In this document: positions 1-11,900 of the stretch, piece after piece
Layout of the letters: each line of letters opens with the position of its first letter
How positions within the stretch are numbered: position 1 is the stretch's first letter
NCBI RefSeq assembly: GCF_000247815.1
Contig: NC_021678.1
Span: forward strand, 24,319,036-24,383,035
DNA length: 64,000 nucleotides
Reading direction: 5' to 3'
Origin: Ficedula albicollis
Taxonomy: Eukaryota > Chordata > Aves > Passeriformes > Muscicapidae
Notes under the pieces: model-generated
Told to the model about the DNA's origin: nothing
What the model saw: only the letters and a program-made list of their open reading frames with translations
Database searches by the model: none
Program-made: the position numbers and the translations under genes

Positions 1-1033
1 GACTTGCAGCATTGTCCCAGATACTCCCTGGTTTATGCAGTGTCTAACTCTTTTTCCGAGCTGTTGAACTAAGTAACATCTACTGTGAGTGAGCAGCAGT
101 GAAAGCTCCCCTGTTAATGGGGTCTGACAGGAAGGGTGAGATGAGGGCAGAGCCAGGACCAGTCTGTCTTGTTCACCATCAGTCTTAACTCAAGCTGCCT
201 CCAGGCTGTACTGCCAGAGCTCATGAGGTTCAACTCTCCTGGAAATACAGCCCCCTAAAAGAGCACCTGGGAGGAGGTTCTATGTGGGATACCCTGTTTT
301 TTAGCTCCCAATGCTTTCCAATTGGGGTCTGCCCAGGAAAATCTGCTTTGTGTCTTTGGAGAAGTCCCTGTGGCTCCATTTCTCTTAAAGGGAATAATAA
401 CTCCTGTCTGCCCTAAGGAGGTCAGGCAGAAGGGCTGCTTAAAAATGGGAGTGCATGAGTGACAGGTGTTTCAGACTATCCTGTCTCCTGCATGGCCAGG
501 AGCAGAGGGCTTGAGAGGAATTAAGCACAGGACAAGTGGTTAGTGGCACCTTCATTTGTGGTTCCCTGGGATGGTTAATAAACACACACTGGCTGTTCCC
601 ATGTAGCGGCAGAGACGAGTGGCATAGATGGTTATTGGCCCGTTCCTTGCACATGTTGTAATAAGAAGCAAGGGCAACTGATGGGTTATTGGAGAGGGTG
701 ACAACCTACCAGCCACTGATCCATCTCAGACCCTTCTGAATTTGCTCTAAATAAATACATGCAGACAGTTTGGCTGTCACTGCTCTGCAGCCCTGGGCTG
801 CCCAGGCTGGAGAGGGGGCTAATTATCAGGATGACCTACAGCTACAGCCTCTGCACCACACTGGAGACATAACTCCACAGAGCTGAGTCTGAACACCTTG
901 TATCCCTGCGGAATCACCAATCTCTCCTGCTGCAGCTTGATTTTCAACAAGGAGATTCTGTCAAGGGAGGAGCTAAGGCTGGCAGTGCCGAACCCCAAGC
1001 CACCAGTGAGAGCACAGCCATGGTGCCTCTTAC
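1..1033 (-). other. CALHM1: CALHM1 intron 1, 3' part cut by the window edge
   Basis: This is the minus-strand sequence immediately downstream of CALHM1 exon 1, beginning with a consensus GTAAG donor (plus-strand 1029-1033). I looked for the second CALHM1 exon, which in the family starts with an A-L-G-W-S motif and continues through R-P-C-F and a W-S-x-Y-I-D motif, and found none here on either strand. The exon is therefore expected beyond position 1. No other gene, RNA or clear repeat is seen in this stretch. Confidence 0.7.
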
Positions 1034-1582
1034 CTGTGAGATACAGCGCAGGTACCTGACGGCCACTTCATTGGCAATGAGCTGCTGCCCGTTGTAGATC
1101 TCCTTGCAGGGGATCTGGGCCAGGACCCGCTGTATCTCCCCCTGGGAGAGGCGGGGGTGGCTGGCATTGCCCAGGCTCTCCACGGGCACCGAGGTGCAGA
1201 AGGCACAGGTGATGCACTTGCCATCCAGCAGTGTCACCGACACCCAGACCGCAGGGGCGATCATGGCCCGCTGTGCCATGGAGCAGAACATGTAGCGCAG
1301 CACAGCCGGGTCCTTCCCCCGCTGGCCCTGCGGCCGCCTCCACTCCTCTGCCAGCATGGAGATGTTGTTGTTCAGCACAAAACCCAGCAGGAACAAGATG
1401 AAGGGGGGCACCAGGAGGATGCCCAGCCCATAGGCCAAGTTGTAGTGTGGCAGGCAGGGGCAGTTGAAATCAAAGGCTGAGTACATCTGGGTGCTGGCAA
1501 GGGCCATGATCCCACAGATGCCATTCATGAAGGACTCTTGGTTGGACTGGAAGAACTGGAAGATCATCCGAAACTTGTCCAT
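1034..1582 (-). CDS. CALHM1: Calcium homeostasis modulator 1, exon 1 (partial gene)
   Basis: This exon encodes residues 1-183 of CALHM1, a large-pore, voltage- and extracellular-Ca2+-gated plasma-membrane channel that passes ions and ATP. With CALHM3 it forms the ATP-release channel of type II taste cells. The start M-D-K-F-R-M at 1582 matches the family N-terminus. The frame stays open further upstream, but only to a TTG at 1613-1615, so the ATG at 1580-1582 is chosen; it has A at -3 and G at +4. Visible hallmarks are the C-P-C pair (Cys41, Cys43), the conserved Asp120 in L-L-D-G-K-C (the position equivalent to human Asp121), Cys126 and Cys159 for the extracellular disulfides, an N-glycosylation sequon at Asn139, and hydrophobic helices near residues 20-36, 50-71 and 105-119. 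It ends in frame (phase 0) after S-Q at a GTAAG donor. The C-terminal half, with the fourth helix and cytosolic domain, lies outside the window. It shares strand and family with CALHM3 4.3 kb upstream. Confidence 0.96.
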
Positions 1583-4500
1583 CTTTGCTTGATTCCTTCT
1601 CTCACTAGGGTCCAAGCTCTGGCCTCAGTTTATTCCATTCTTTCAGATTTCCTCTTCAAAGATGGCATCACCAAGTTTCTGTGCAGTTCACTGTTTCATT
1701 CATGCACTCTTACAACCTCACTATTTAAAGCAGAAAATTAATTTTTTTTCTGCTGATTTTGCTGCCTACAAAAGTTTAGACCCTGCTTCCTCCTGCTCTT
1801 CTTTGGATCTGGGAAGTGGGTTGTTTCTGGTTTACAAAGCCTGATTTCATTCTTCTCCACATACCCATTTCTGCAGCCTCCCAGCCACCAGTCCTCTTTG
1901 CTGGAGGATGCAGGTGTTACTATGGCTGTGTCCTCCTCAGAGCACTTTGTGCCCTGGGCAGAGTTGGCTGATTGGCCTCTGTGAACCTGTTTGCAAATGC
2001 ATGGTGTGGGTGCTCCTCCCAGGGCTGAATAGGACACCCCACCTCTGCAGTGCTGGCACACATGGAAAAACTGGATTCCGGAGCTCCTCCCTTCCCTCCG
2101 TGTGTCTGCCTTGCCTCAGGAGCATCTGAGGCAAGCACCTTGGAGGTCTACCAGCCCCTACTTCTGTACCTGCTTCACTGGGAAATACCTCTTCTTTTTT
2201 ATTCTGCAGAGGGAAGGGAAAAGAAAAAGAAAAGCAGAGGAGGGAGAGGTAACAGTAGGGCCAGGCTTGGCTTCTACAGCACGAATCTAAAAGAAGATGA
2301 TGGTGTTGATGGTGTGCTCCCGCATCTCATTTCCCAGTTCACAAAGCAGCCTTGGTGCACTCGGTTGCTCCCTCAAGCTGGCCAAAAGATGGGGGATTAC
2401 TGGGACTACAAGTGGCTGTAAAGCAGAGATGGTGGCAATGGCTCAGTCACTCCTGTCCAGGCACCACCTGAGCTGTTCATGTGAGGATCAAGATACATGT
2501 GACTGGGCACCAGTGTGACTGCAATGGTGACTGTGGGACATGTCACCAGGGGAAGCTGTACATAGGTGGGTGGCAAAAGGAAGACACAGGAGGGGTACTT
2601 TCCCCCAAGGTTTTGCTGTGTGTCAGTACAAAGGTAGGAAGCCAGACCAGGTGTTTTGACCATTTGTCAGCCCTGCAGGTTCTGAGTCTGCCCTGCACCA
2701 GACCCAGGGCTCAGTTGATTATGCTGAGTTCACCCTGAGATGCCACCGCAGAGGTGAGCACAGAATGCGTGGGTAATACCTGAGCAGTCTTAGCCCTGCT
2801 TGCTGTGGAGAGGTTAATTGCATGATCTCATCAAATGAAAAGAGATTTTGCTGCATGAATATAGATGAGGTCTATTGTACTGCTAGCTAAGAGCTCAGAC
2901 TGGCTTCTCTATTCACCTGGCAAGTAGCTTTTTGAAGGGCAGTTCACATCAAAGCCTGCGTGAATCAGCCCTGTAAAAATCTGAGAGCTTTTTGATCTCC
3001 AGGAAAACCCTGCCTTTTATTAAACATGAGTGAAGGGCCTGAGCCTGCTTGGTGTACAGCACTACAGTTCTCACTGAAGCCAACAATAGGTCAGTGGGAA
3101 TCAAAAAAGAGCTCATGGAAGACAATGCTTAGGTCTTTCTTTCAATGTTGCTTTCCATGTTAGGAAAGACTTTGTTTTCATGAACTTCCCAACAGAAAGT
3201 TCACTCTAACTGACTTGCAAGGGAAGGCAGAGCTGATGATTCTTCCTAAATCCCAACTTATTTGTGCTCTGGAAACCCTGCCCTGAAAGAGATGGTATAT
3301 GCCCTAATCCCTCCCAGGACCCAGTCCTGCACCTGCACACCAAGACAGACTGCAAGGTGTGGAGTTGAGGGGGGCTTTGCATGTCCCAGTCAGTGTAGGA
3401 TATAGAAAGGAGGGATGTGAAAGCAGCAACAATTCCCATCAGGAGAGTTTAGGAAGTGACTGGGGAAGTTGTCTTTGCAGTCAGCTCTGCTGATTCACAG
3501 GCTCTTGGCAGGTGAGGATCCCTAAGGATGCCGGGTATATCTGCAGGTCAGGCATCACAACAGCCCTAAGAGACAGAGAGCTGCTAAAGTTTGTGAATGA
3601 CCCTCTCTGCCCCAACTTCCACAGGAGGCAACACACTCTTAATAGAGCTGGTGGGAAGATTCCTCTGGAGATTTTTTGGTCCACCCACCCCTCCCTGCAC
3701 AAAACACATTCAGGCTCACATACAATCAGGATGTGAATATTTCCATAGATGGAGGTGCCATAGACTTTCTGGGCAAACCTTTCCATCACCCTCAAAATCA
3801 ATATTTTCTTCTATTAAAATGGAATTTCCTGCATTTTGGGTCTAATGCCTCTTGTCCTGTCGTAGGGTGCCAGATACCACTTTCCACAAGGGAGAGGAAA
3901 CATGGCAGGAGACTCAGGGAGGCTGGGAGAAATGAGCACCCATGGCACCAGCCAACTGGAGCTACTCTATGACCTGACCAGACTCTCCCAGCAGCACGTG
4001 AACCTTTGTAGATCTGCAAAATCTATGGCAGCACCCTTAAACCCTCCTGTTTTCTCCCTCCTGGTACAGATAACAAATCTGTTCCTCTTCCCCTTTTTTG
4101 CATTTCATATTTTGTGGCCACACTGGGATGACTTAAAACCTGAGAACATGGAAAGCAGCATGTAAATGGAACTGCAGACCTCAGCTCTGAGCGTGTTAGG
4201 GAAATACCCAATTTGACTAGTATGGAATGGTGAATCCAAACTGAGCTGCAGCCTCAGATTTGTGATGTCAGGTCTGATAAAAGTAATCCAGAGACGCAAT
4301 TCAAAGTGCAATGCTGATTTCAAGTAAGAGCTCAGAAGTTCCCTGGATCTAAAAAGCTCCTGAGGGGAAGGCCACAGTGTTTTCCCTACCAGCATGGGCC
4401 ACAGCTGGCACTGTGCACTCTTCTAGCATATCCAAGGGAGCTCAGGAATTCATCCAGATCTGATTTTGCTATGCAAACAAGAAAAGGTCTGCAGCCTATC

Positions 4501-5895
4501 CCTCTGTGTCCTGCAGCTCCTGACTGGGCCCCAATGGGCCAAGGGATGCAGCTGCCCGTGGCTGGGCTATGGAGTTATTTTGCCTCTCAGTGTTTTACCC
4601 AGTGCACCCTCATTGTGCATACAAATGCATACAAACATCCTGGGAGGAGGTGACCCACCTGCCAGCAGCTTGACAAGTGAATATTGGGCATTAATACATA
4701 TTTTCATTTTGATCCCTCATTTTGGATTTAGTCCCAATGTGGTGGCAAGTTTCTCTGCCCCTATCCCACCCTCTTCTTTCATCCTGGAAGCCTTGCTTGC
4801 CTCACCTATCAATGCACACCCAAGGAGACATTTCTTCTTCACCCCCACCTCCTCCCAGCCCTTCCACGCTGCACCTCTCCCTTCAAGAGACAAAGTGGGC
4901 ATCAGTGTGAGGTTCAGCCTGGAGGAATAGATATGTCTGTTCTGGGTTAGTTTGCAGCAAAGACTTTAATGTATCCAGGCAGCAATGCTAGACAGAAGTA
5001 CCAGTCATAATGGCACCATATACAATGTAGGCAGGAAAAGGCAGGTGAGAAAGCAATTATCATTAAAGGCATAAGGTTACATTCAAACAGCTTTGAAACT
5101 GTGGATGGAAATACCCAAATAGGTGCTGCAAGGATGATCCTCTGGATATGTCAGTTTGTACTCAAATCCAACAAGGTCAGGTGTTTAAAATCTGTGTTCA
5201 GACTTCTCAGGCAGAGTCAGTGTGTAGTTTCCATGGCTTAACAGCAGTGCTTACAGCAGCTACCTAAACCCCAGCATAGCCCCGTGGTTGTGTTTTGCAA
5301 AGCCTCCATCTCTGTTCCTTCTGCAAATCCAACCCAATCCAATCCTTATTCGGAGGTGTCTTCAATTAAAGTTATGCTGCTCCATGAATTTCAATGCTTA
5401 TGGGAAGACATAGGAGGTGGTTTTGCCTTTTTGAGTACATATGTTGGTGTGGTACTAAGAGAGTAGCCAATTAAATAATTTCTGTGTCAGCTCTGATAAC
5501 ACTTTGGACCAGGTTTCACTGGAATGGGCAGGAGCTTCTCACACCTCTGTGTGTGTATGGTCTGTGTATGCAGCCAGATTTTGCTGCCACAGTTAAATCC
5601 TTCCTCAAGCCAGAACATTTTTATCACAGCTGTAAGAAGCTGCAAACTCTTTGATATGACAAAAATACCCCACAGAGCTCTTGGCTGAGAAATGCCATTA
5701 ACAGTGACTGTATCTGGGACCCTTAGACCCTCAGAACTAGCTGATTTTGGAGGTTTTCCTAGGCATGCCCTGGAATGCAGCCTTTCGGGTTGGAGTTTTG
5801 GTGGAAGATATGAGCACCGCTGTCATCTGCCTGCTGGTCTTTGTGCAGAGGTTTGTCAAGGACAAACCTTCTGTGTCTGCAGGACAAAATCCCCT
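1583..5895. other. Intergenic region between CALHM1 and CALHM3
   Basis: About 4.3 kb lies between the CALHM1 start and the CALHM3 stop. It should hold the CALHM1 5' UTR and promoter and the CALHM3 3' UTR on the minus strand. No CpG island or TATA-like element stood out near 1583. Several frames of 100-154 codons exist here (for example plus-strand 4466-4930), but they show no domain, no recognisable family and no codon pattern of a real gene. No transposon was confidently recognised. Confidence 0.6.
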
Positions 5896-6354
5896 TTACA
5901 CATTGGTGTGCAGGGGGAATTTGGAGTGAGTGCTGGTGTTGCCTGCCCAGGGCAGAGGGGATCTCTCTCGCACCAGGGGATGCCTCTGGTGTGCCTGGCT
6001 GACATCCAGGGGAGGTTTCTCATAGTACCACGTTTTCAGAAGTTTGTTCAACTGGTCCTTATCTGTGATGCCTCGGAGATCTTCCTCTCCTTCAGCCCTC
6101 TCTCCCTCCCTAGGCAAGCTGAAGCTGTGCAGTTTGATCTCTTGCCGCATGCTTTCAAAGAAATGGAGGATGCATTTGTGAGCAAAGAGCCGGCTGTGCT
6201 CACAGCAGGCTTCCTCAAAAATCTTTTGCTCCATGTCAATGTAGTTGCTCCAGTGACGTGCCTGCAGGAGGGTGGCCTGGTTGAAGCAAGGTCTGAGCCA
6301 GCGGGCAAGGAAAACTGCTATGATAAGGATCAACAAAATGCTCCAGCCAAGTGC
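5896..6354 (-). CDS. CALHM3: CALHM3 coding exon 3 (terminal)
   Basis: This exon has 459 nt including the stop, encoding residues 182-333. It holds the fourth transmembrane helix (from A-L-G-W-S to about Trp200), then L-R-P-C-F, the W-S-N-Y-I-D-M-E helix, the cysteine-containing C-C-E-H stretch and K-C-I-L-H-F-F, a charged linker rich in Glu (about 262-274), R-G-I-T-D, and a tail ending H-T-N-V. Human CALHM3 ends similarly in H-T-D-V. Confidence 0.96.
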   Translation of the reverse strand, partial: ALGWSILLILIIAVFLARWLRPCFNQATLLQARHWSNYIDMEQKIFEEACCEHSRLFAHKCILHFFESMRQEIKLHSFSLPREGERAEGEEDLRGITDKDQLNKLLKTWYYEKPPLDVSQAHQRHPLVRERSPLPWAGNTSTHSKFPLHTNV

Positions 6355-8923
6355 CTGTGTGATAAGAAAGAACCAGAGAAATAGGAGCAGCACAGGCACA
6401 AGGATAGGCACAAGCTCTTTAGCTGTATCAGTGAGACAAGGAGTTTGTGTGGCTGCAGGGGAAACGTGATTTATCTGGACTCCTGTCTTTGATCTGTCCC
6501 TGTAGTCCAGCACCTCATACTGCATCCGGAGGGTTGGTGTAATTTCCTCCCAGAGAATATGAGCGGCTGTATCAGTGAGATAAGGAGTTTGTGTGGCTGC
6601 AGGGGAAATGTGATTTATCTGGACTCCTGTCTTTGATCTGTAGCTGTATCAGTGAGACAAGGAGTTTGTGTGGCTGCAGGGGAAACGTGATTTATCTGGA
6701 CTCCTGTCTTTGATCTGTCCCTGTAGTCCAGCACCTCATACTGCATCCGGAGGGTTGGTGTAATTTCCTCCCAGAGAATATGAGCTATTTATCTGTGCAT
6801 GAATCATTCAGTGAGGATAACTGGTTGCAAAATTGCCTGGAGCAAACAGGCATTTGCTATGAGCATAGGAATGCCCCAGGGAAAGGGGACTTTAGTGCTC
6901 TCCTTTGGCATTTCCTTATCTCCACTGATCTTCATCTGCCACCTACACTAACTCCAGGGCCCAGGAGTCCCCACAGCAGCATGAAGACAGCCCAGACTAT
7001 GGGCAGCTCCTTTTGATAAGGAGGAAGGGCTTGTTTTCATTGACCTTCCACCAGTCCTGATGCCTGACCAGGCACTTCTATACCAAGAGCTGAGGCCAGT
7101 TAGGGCTCCACTCCCCATTGTGCCCTGTTCTTTTGCTCCTGAGCAAGCTGTTTTCATCTTCTGCTGTTCTTACAACAGTGGCTCCTGTCTGCAGGGTTAG
7201 CAGTTAGAAAGATCTTTTGACACTGAACAGGGCTTTAGGAGACACAATATCTTTTATTATCTGGGTTTAGAAGCTGCTGATTCTTTTATTAAACCATTCA
7301 TCATTTCCTTCCTTTTCCCTATCCGATTCAAGGTTATCACTTAAGATAGCAACATTTGGAGGAAGAAGGAAGCCCAGAGCAGCCTTGCTCCCAGCCTGAT
7401 CACACTGAAGTGATGGCAAATCGAGGAGCAGGAGGAGATGCCACATTCCTGGTCATCTCACGAACATGAGAGGCTCTGCCAGCAGTGACCCACCTGGGAG
7501 CAGCAGCGCAGGTACCTGGACACTGCCTTACGGGATGTGCTGTTCCTCACGAGCTCCTCATCCTTGCAGGGCACCTTGGCCAGCAGCTGCTGCACCTGCA
7601 CTGTGCTCGCATTGGCAAAGCCCACAAACTTCTCGGGATCCACGGAGCCACTGAATGCGCAGATCAGGCATTTGCCATCCAGGAGCGTGACTATGATCCA
7701 GACAACAGGGGCAACCATGGCTCGCTGCATGATGGAGGAGCACATGTACCTGGAGCAGCAGAGAAAGAGGTGAGTGGGTTAATGCTGAGAGCTTTCTCCT
7801 CATCCAGAGCCCTGAGGGATGCAGCCTGTTCTTTCCAGACCCAGGGAGCTGACTCCCAGGGCTGCCCTCAGCATTGCTCCAGCTGATTCTTCTGCTCTGG
7901 GATGTCTTTATTGGTTCTGCCTCTCAGTGAAACCTGCACTGGCACATGGCAGTGCTCTGTGTGCTGTCTGCACTCACTGCACAGTCCCCTCATCATGTGA
8001 TTGCCTTCACTGTAGCCTTGTATTTCCCATGCACAGATCTTTGTCAGCTCTCCCTTGTCTTCCACATTCACACTTCCTTTTCTCATCAGTTTCAAGCTGG
8101 AAAATCCCGTTTTTACTGCAGTCTTTCTTGCCCCTCTCTGAGCCAACCTGTGTACTGCATGAAACTGCATGTAACAGATGGAATATGATTCTCCTCACCC
8201 CTCCACCAGTACAAATTAGAAAAAAAAATCAGGTGAAAGGAGAGAGATCATGAGTCTTTTAATAATGAATGACTGTGATGAAAATGCCACACCTTCTGCA
8301 TATTTAAAAGCAAATGCCTCATCTTTTTGCACGTGGAAGACCCAGGATACACCCTGTGAGTGCATGACAGTGCAGCAGCAATGCAGTTTCCCAGGGTGGC
8401 AGCATAAGCCCAGGTGTTGAGGCACTCCTGCTCTCCTTAGCTGGGATGGAATGAGACTGCCTCAATATCTGCTGGATGTGAATGCATCTACCATACCCCT
8501 GCCCCCCCAGAGTCATGGGGACAGGTCTAGGAGATGAGAGACACGAAAATTAATCTACCAGGAGGATCAAAGCTATGGAGAAAGACAGCTAAACAGGAGG
8601 TGAGAAGAGGGATGCCATTGCTGCTGCAAACCCCACCTGATGACAGCAAGGTCCTTCTTCCTGCGCCCCTGTGGTCGTCTCCACTCCTCCAGCATCACCA
8701 GGGACTGTCTGTTGAGGATGAGGCCACACAAGAAGAGGATGATGGGGGGTATGAACATGATCCCCAAGCCATATGCCATGTTGTACTGGGGCAGGCAGGG
8801 GCAGCTGAAGTCAAAGCTGGTGTACATCTTTACGCTTGCCAGGGCCAGCAGCCCACAGATCCCGTTCATGACCGACTCCGAGTTGGATTGGAAGTACTGG
8901 AAGATCATCCTGAAACGATCCAT
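5896..8923 (-). CDS. CALHM3: Calcium homeostasis modulator 3, complete 3-exon coding region
   Basis: The coding sequence is the join of 8637-8923, 7494-7749 and 5896-6354 on the minus strand: 1002 nt encoding 333 aa, against about 344 aa in human CALHM3. CALHM3 is a four-helix channel subunit that combines with CALHM1 into the fast voltage-gated ATP channel used for sweet, bitter and umami signalling. Hallmarks are the M-D-R-F-R-M start, C-P-C at Cys41/Cys43, Asp120 in L-L-D-G-K-C, Cys126 and Cys157, the S-V-D-P-E-K-F signature typical of CALHM3, sequons at Asn142 and Asn165, the A-L-G-W-S fourth helix (about 182-200), L-R-P-C-F, and a cytosolic C-terminal domain with R-G-I-T-D. The frame is open for 17 more codons upstream, but only to a GTG at 8972-8974, so the ATG at 8921-8923 is used. 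All splice junctions are GT-AG and keep frame. No internal stop or frameshift is seen. It is the clear paralogue of the CALHM1 exon at 1034-1582. Confidence 0.96.
6355..7493 (-). other. CALHM3: CALHM3 intron 2
   Basis: This intron is 1139 bp with a GTGGGT donor and a TTATCACACAG acceptor. The part near the acceptor (6421-6785) carries a partial tandem triplication listed separately. The exon 3 frame stays open into the intron as far as about 6525, so retained-intron reads would translate there, but family alignment places the true junction at Ala182. Confidence 0.9.
6421..6785. repeat. Partial tandem triplication in CALHM3 intron 2
   Basis: A 144-bp unit at 6421-6564 recurs at 6642-6785 with offset 221 and near identity. 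Between them a shortened 76-bp copy (6566-6641) repeats only the first half of the unit with a few substitutions. The array begins 66 bp upstream of the exon 3 acceptor on the transcript and does not include the acceptor or coding sequence. Confidence 0.93.
7494..7749 (-). CDS. CALHM3: CALHM3 coding exon 2
   Basis: This exon has 256 nt, covering the last base of the Arg96 codon through Gln181. It encodes the third hydrophobic segment, Asp120, the cysteines at 123, 126 and 157, the S-V-D-P-E-K-F stretch, and R-Y-L-R-C-C-S-Q. The acceptor CAG and the GTGGGT donor are both intact. The exon ends in phase 0, at the same S-Q boundary as CALHM1 exon 1. Confidence 0.95.
7750..8636 (-). other. CALHM3: CALHM3 intron 1
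   Basis: This intron is 887 bp, with a GT donor at its 8636 end and a TGCTCCAG acceptor ending at 7750 on the minus strand. CALHM1 has no intron at the equivalent codon: its frame runs straight through R-Y-M-F-C-S. No repeat or RNA gene was recognised inside. Confidence 0.9.
8637..8923 (-). CDS. CALHM3: CALHM3 coding exon 1
   Basis: This exon has 287 nt, covering residues 1-95 plus two bases of the Arg96 codon. It holds the N-terminal helix, the first two hydrophobic segments and the extracellular C-P-C motif. It ends at A-T-C-A-G followed by a GTGGGG donor (plus-strand 8631-8636). The split Arg codon is completed by the first base of exon 2. Confidence 0.95.
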
Positions 8924-11900
8924 TGTGCTCTTTTGGCCAGGGGTGCTCCTCGTGGGAAATCCTTCTGCTGCCACAGGGCAGGAGATGCAGCTAAGCCTCC
9001 AGCAAGCAGGAGGATGAGGATAGAAGAGAGCTGCTGTGGTAGGGGTAACACCCTGTGCTGGGGCTTCCCCACTGGTACACAGCTCTCACAGGTCTGTCTC
9101 TCACCCAGTGTTTGTCTTCCAGGGCAGTTGGGAGCTTTCTAGGTGAGCTGATGGATACAGCCTCCAGAATACTTTTTTCCCATCTTGGTTTTCATTGTCA
9201 GGGCTGTCCCACATGGCAAGAAGTGACAGCCTCTAGCAGTGCCTGGTCCCTTCCTCCAGGGGATGGTAACTCTCTATGGAGAGCCATTGGTGGATGCCTG
9301 CGAGCTGCTCTCTCTGCTGATTGAAGCCTGTTGAGTGATCCACCGCCCAGGAGAAACCAGGTAAATCAAATGAACTCACTTATGTTTCTGCTGCTGCCCT
9401 ACTTCTCTTTGTGAGTCCCCAGCCCTGTGTGGGGCAGGGGGGAAGGCAGGGAGCACACACCTGGCTCCGAGTGCACTGCGTGGCTGCAAGCTCAGATTTC
9501 CCTATGAAAATAGGCTGAAAGGACCAACCCTTTAGTCATGAGGACGTTAGAATCCATAGCTTTGAAAGCCTGGAACGGCACTGGGGGCAAAGGCTGCTCT
9601 TGGCTATATCCTATATGTACTGGGATATTTGTATCATATTACACGTGTGTCCAGGGCTCTTGCACTGGGGCACTTCTGGCTCCTCATCAGAGGGCACAAT
9701 ACAACCAGAGCAGCTGGTTCTTTTGTCCTATGGGGCCGGGTTATCCTCTTCATCATCTTTTTGTCTCAGAAATTCATTTTGCAGATAAATACAACTCATT
9801 ACCACACAAGGAAGTTCTGGGGGTTTTCCCTCACATATTGAACATAATTTTCCTCTCTCCAGCTTTTCTCTTTCAGATTTCTTCTCAGCTCAGTTTTCCA
9901 AATGCATTCAGGAAAGGGAGGAAATAAGGGTGTTACTTTTTTGTTTAGAAAGAGAGGAATTATCTCCACTGAAGTACACTATCTGCTAGCACTAGGGTTT
10001 CTGCCCATGCTGTCTCCCACTGCAGGACTGGTTGCCTTGATGGGATCATGTTGAAAGGGATCAACAGGGAGGAGGTACCTGTAGTTGTACACAGGCACAT
10101 CCAGATGAATCTCAGATGAATGTCATCTCCTCCAATCTGAACAGCAACTCGCACAGTTACTTTAATGAAATACATTTGCTCCAACCATAATATTTGTGCT
10201 CTCCTTTACCTGTGAGTGAATTGCCCGTTAATGTTCATCCATCAGCAGTAAAAACCCCTGGCTAATCAGCTCATGTTTCCATTTTGCCATTATAGGACAT
10301 TAGGACCCCTCCACATTGCTGTTATAGGGCATCATGACCCCTGGCTGAACCCCATAGTTGATTTTTAGCCAGGGTGCAGCCGGTCTGGGTTCTCAACTGC
10401 TTTGACACTCAGTGGATTTCTCATTTAAAGGCTTACATTTATGTGCTGACTCCGCTCGAGAAAGTGCTGTGCACTCACTGTAGAGCAATTACTTTAGAAA
10501 AATCATTTTGCCTTTCCAGCTCTCCTGGGCAAAAACATAGTAAAGGCTAAACTGTTCCTCACAGCTCAGGAAAATAAGACGTAAAAAGAGTAGGAAACCT
10601 CCTCTGGACAGGACAATCTACAAGGGAATTTTACTTCTCCCAAGGTCTCCTGACCTGGATATTAGAGGTCTGTAAAGATGGCTCAGGGTAATCACTGTGC
10701 TCTGTTGTGATTGGGATCTCACCAGTGATTCAGAGCTGAGACATGGAGTTGTTGAACTGTACAAGAAAGGGAATATTCCTTAACTTGCAGAGAAAGTCAT
10801 TCAGAGCTTCCTGAGGAAAGAGAGAAAGGACTGTTGATACAAGTAAATTACTAGATATGGACAAGGGTTCAGAACGTTTCTCAGATCAATGTTTATCACA
10901 CTTGATGACTCAGTTCTTAGGGCAAAATGAAGAGGAAACAAGGATTAAAATAATCTATCTCCTCTCCTCTAGCAAGTGGGCCTGCCCCACGTCCCTGTCA
11001 GTAGTCCCCCTCATTGGAGGTGAGGCTGCCTGGAGCTCTCTGGAGAACCATCCTCAGAGGAAGGCAGCTCTCCTTGATAGCAAATCTCCAAAACCATGCT
11101 GGAAGCTGTTGTTTCTCAGTGCATCTTTTGGAGGGCCATGTTAAACAACCCTGTGCTTTTGCCTCAGCACTGCACAACACAGTGCAAAGGAGGGGGCCTC
11201 CCTTCCCTGCTCTTTATGGAAGTAAAATACCAGCTGTAGGCTTCTTGCCTCAGGTGATGGAGAGGGTGGTGGGTACAGATGTGAGAAGTCCCTCTGACTT
11301 TGGGGACAAGGATGATTTCATCACCAAAATTTGAATTGGTCATTTAAAATGGGTAAGTTCAGCAGAAAGGTGTGTTTGGTTTTGTGCCTGAGCCTGTGAT
11401 CCCAGAGCAGCACTGATGCTGTGCATGTGTGGCCTCTGGGGGTGTGCATACCCAGAGCAAGACCTTATCCATGTGTTTCTGTGGGGAGCACAGGCCAGCA
11501 GTGCAGGTCTCACTCCAGCCTCTCTTTCCTCTGCTGGGACTGGACCATCTTTTCCACAGGAAATCCAGTGGCAGAGGATTTAGTCCTCACTGCCTGGAAA
11601 TCATTCAGCATCCTCAATTTATCACATCAGAAGTCAACTTCCATTTCAATTGCGCATGAAGATGGACATAGACAGTATTTCCTCCTATGCAGACTTGTGA
11701 TGGTCACTGGAAGCAGTGACAAATTACACCTTTTTTGGCTCCATGGGGGAGAGACTACCTGAATCTGTGACTCTGGGTATTTTTGCACAGCTGTGTACTC
11801 TGTCCAGGCTAAGCAAATAATGAGTAATGACCATTACATGATTAATGAGATGCTAACAAAAATAATGGCAACATTGTAAAATGTAGTTTGTCTTCACTAA

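Noticed and set aside
1583..1615. CALHM1 N-terminal extension of 11 residues
   Set aside because: The upstream codon is TTG, not ATG; the conserved start M-D-K-F is at 1582.
5692..6384. Plus-strand frame of 230 codons
   Set aside because: It is antisense to CALHM3 exon 3, whose family match and splice junctions are clear.
8924..8974. CALHM3 N-terminal extension of 17 residues
   Set aside because: The upstream codon is GTG; the family start M-D-R-F is at 8923.
8534..9142. Plus-strand frame of 202 codons
   Set aside because: It is antisense to CALHM3 exon 1 and has no family resemblance.
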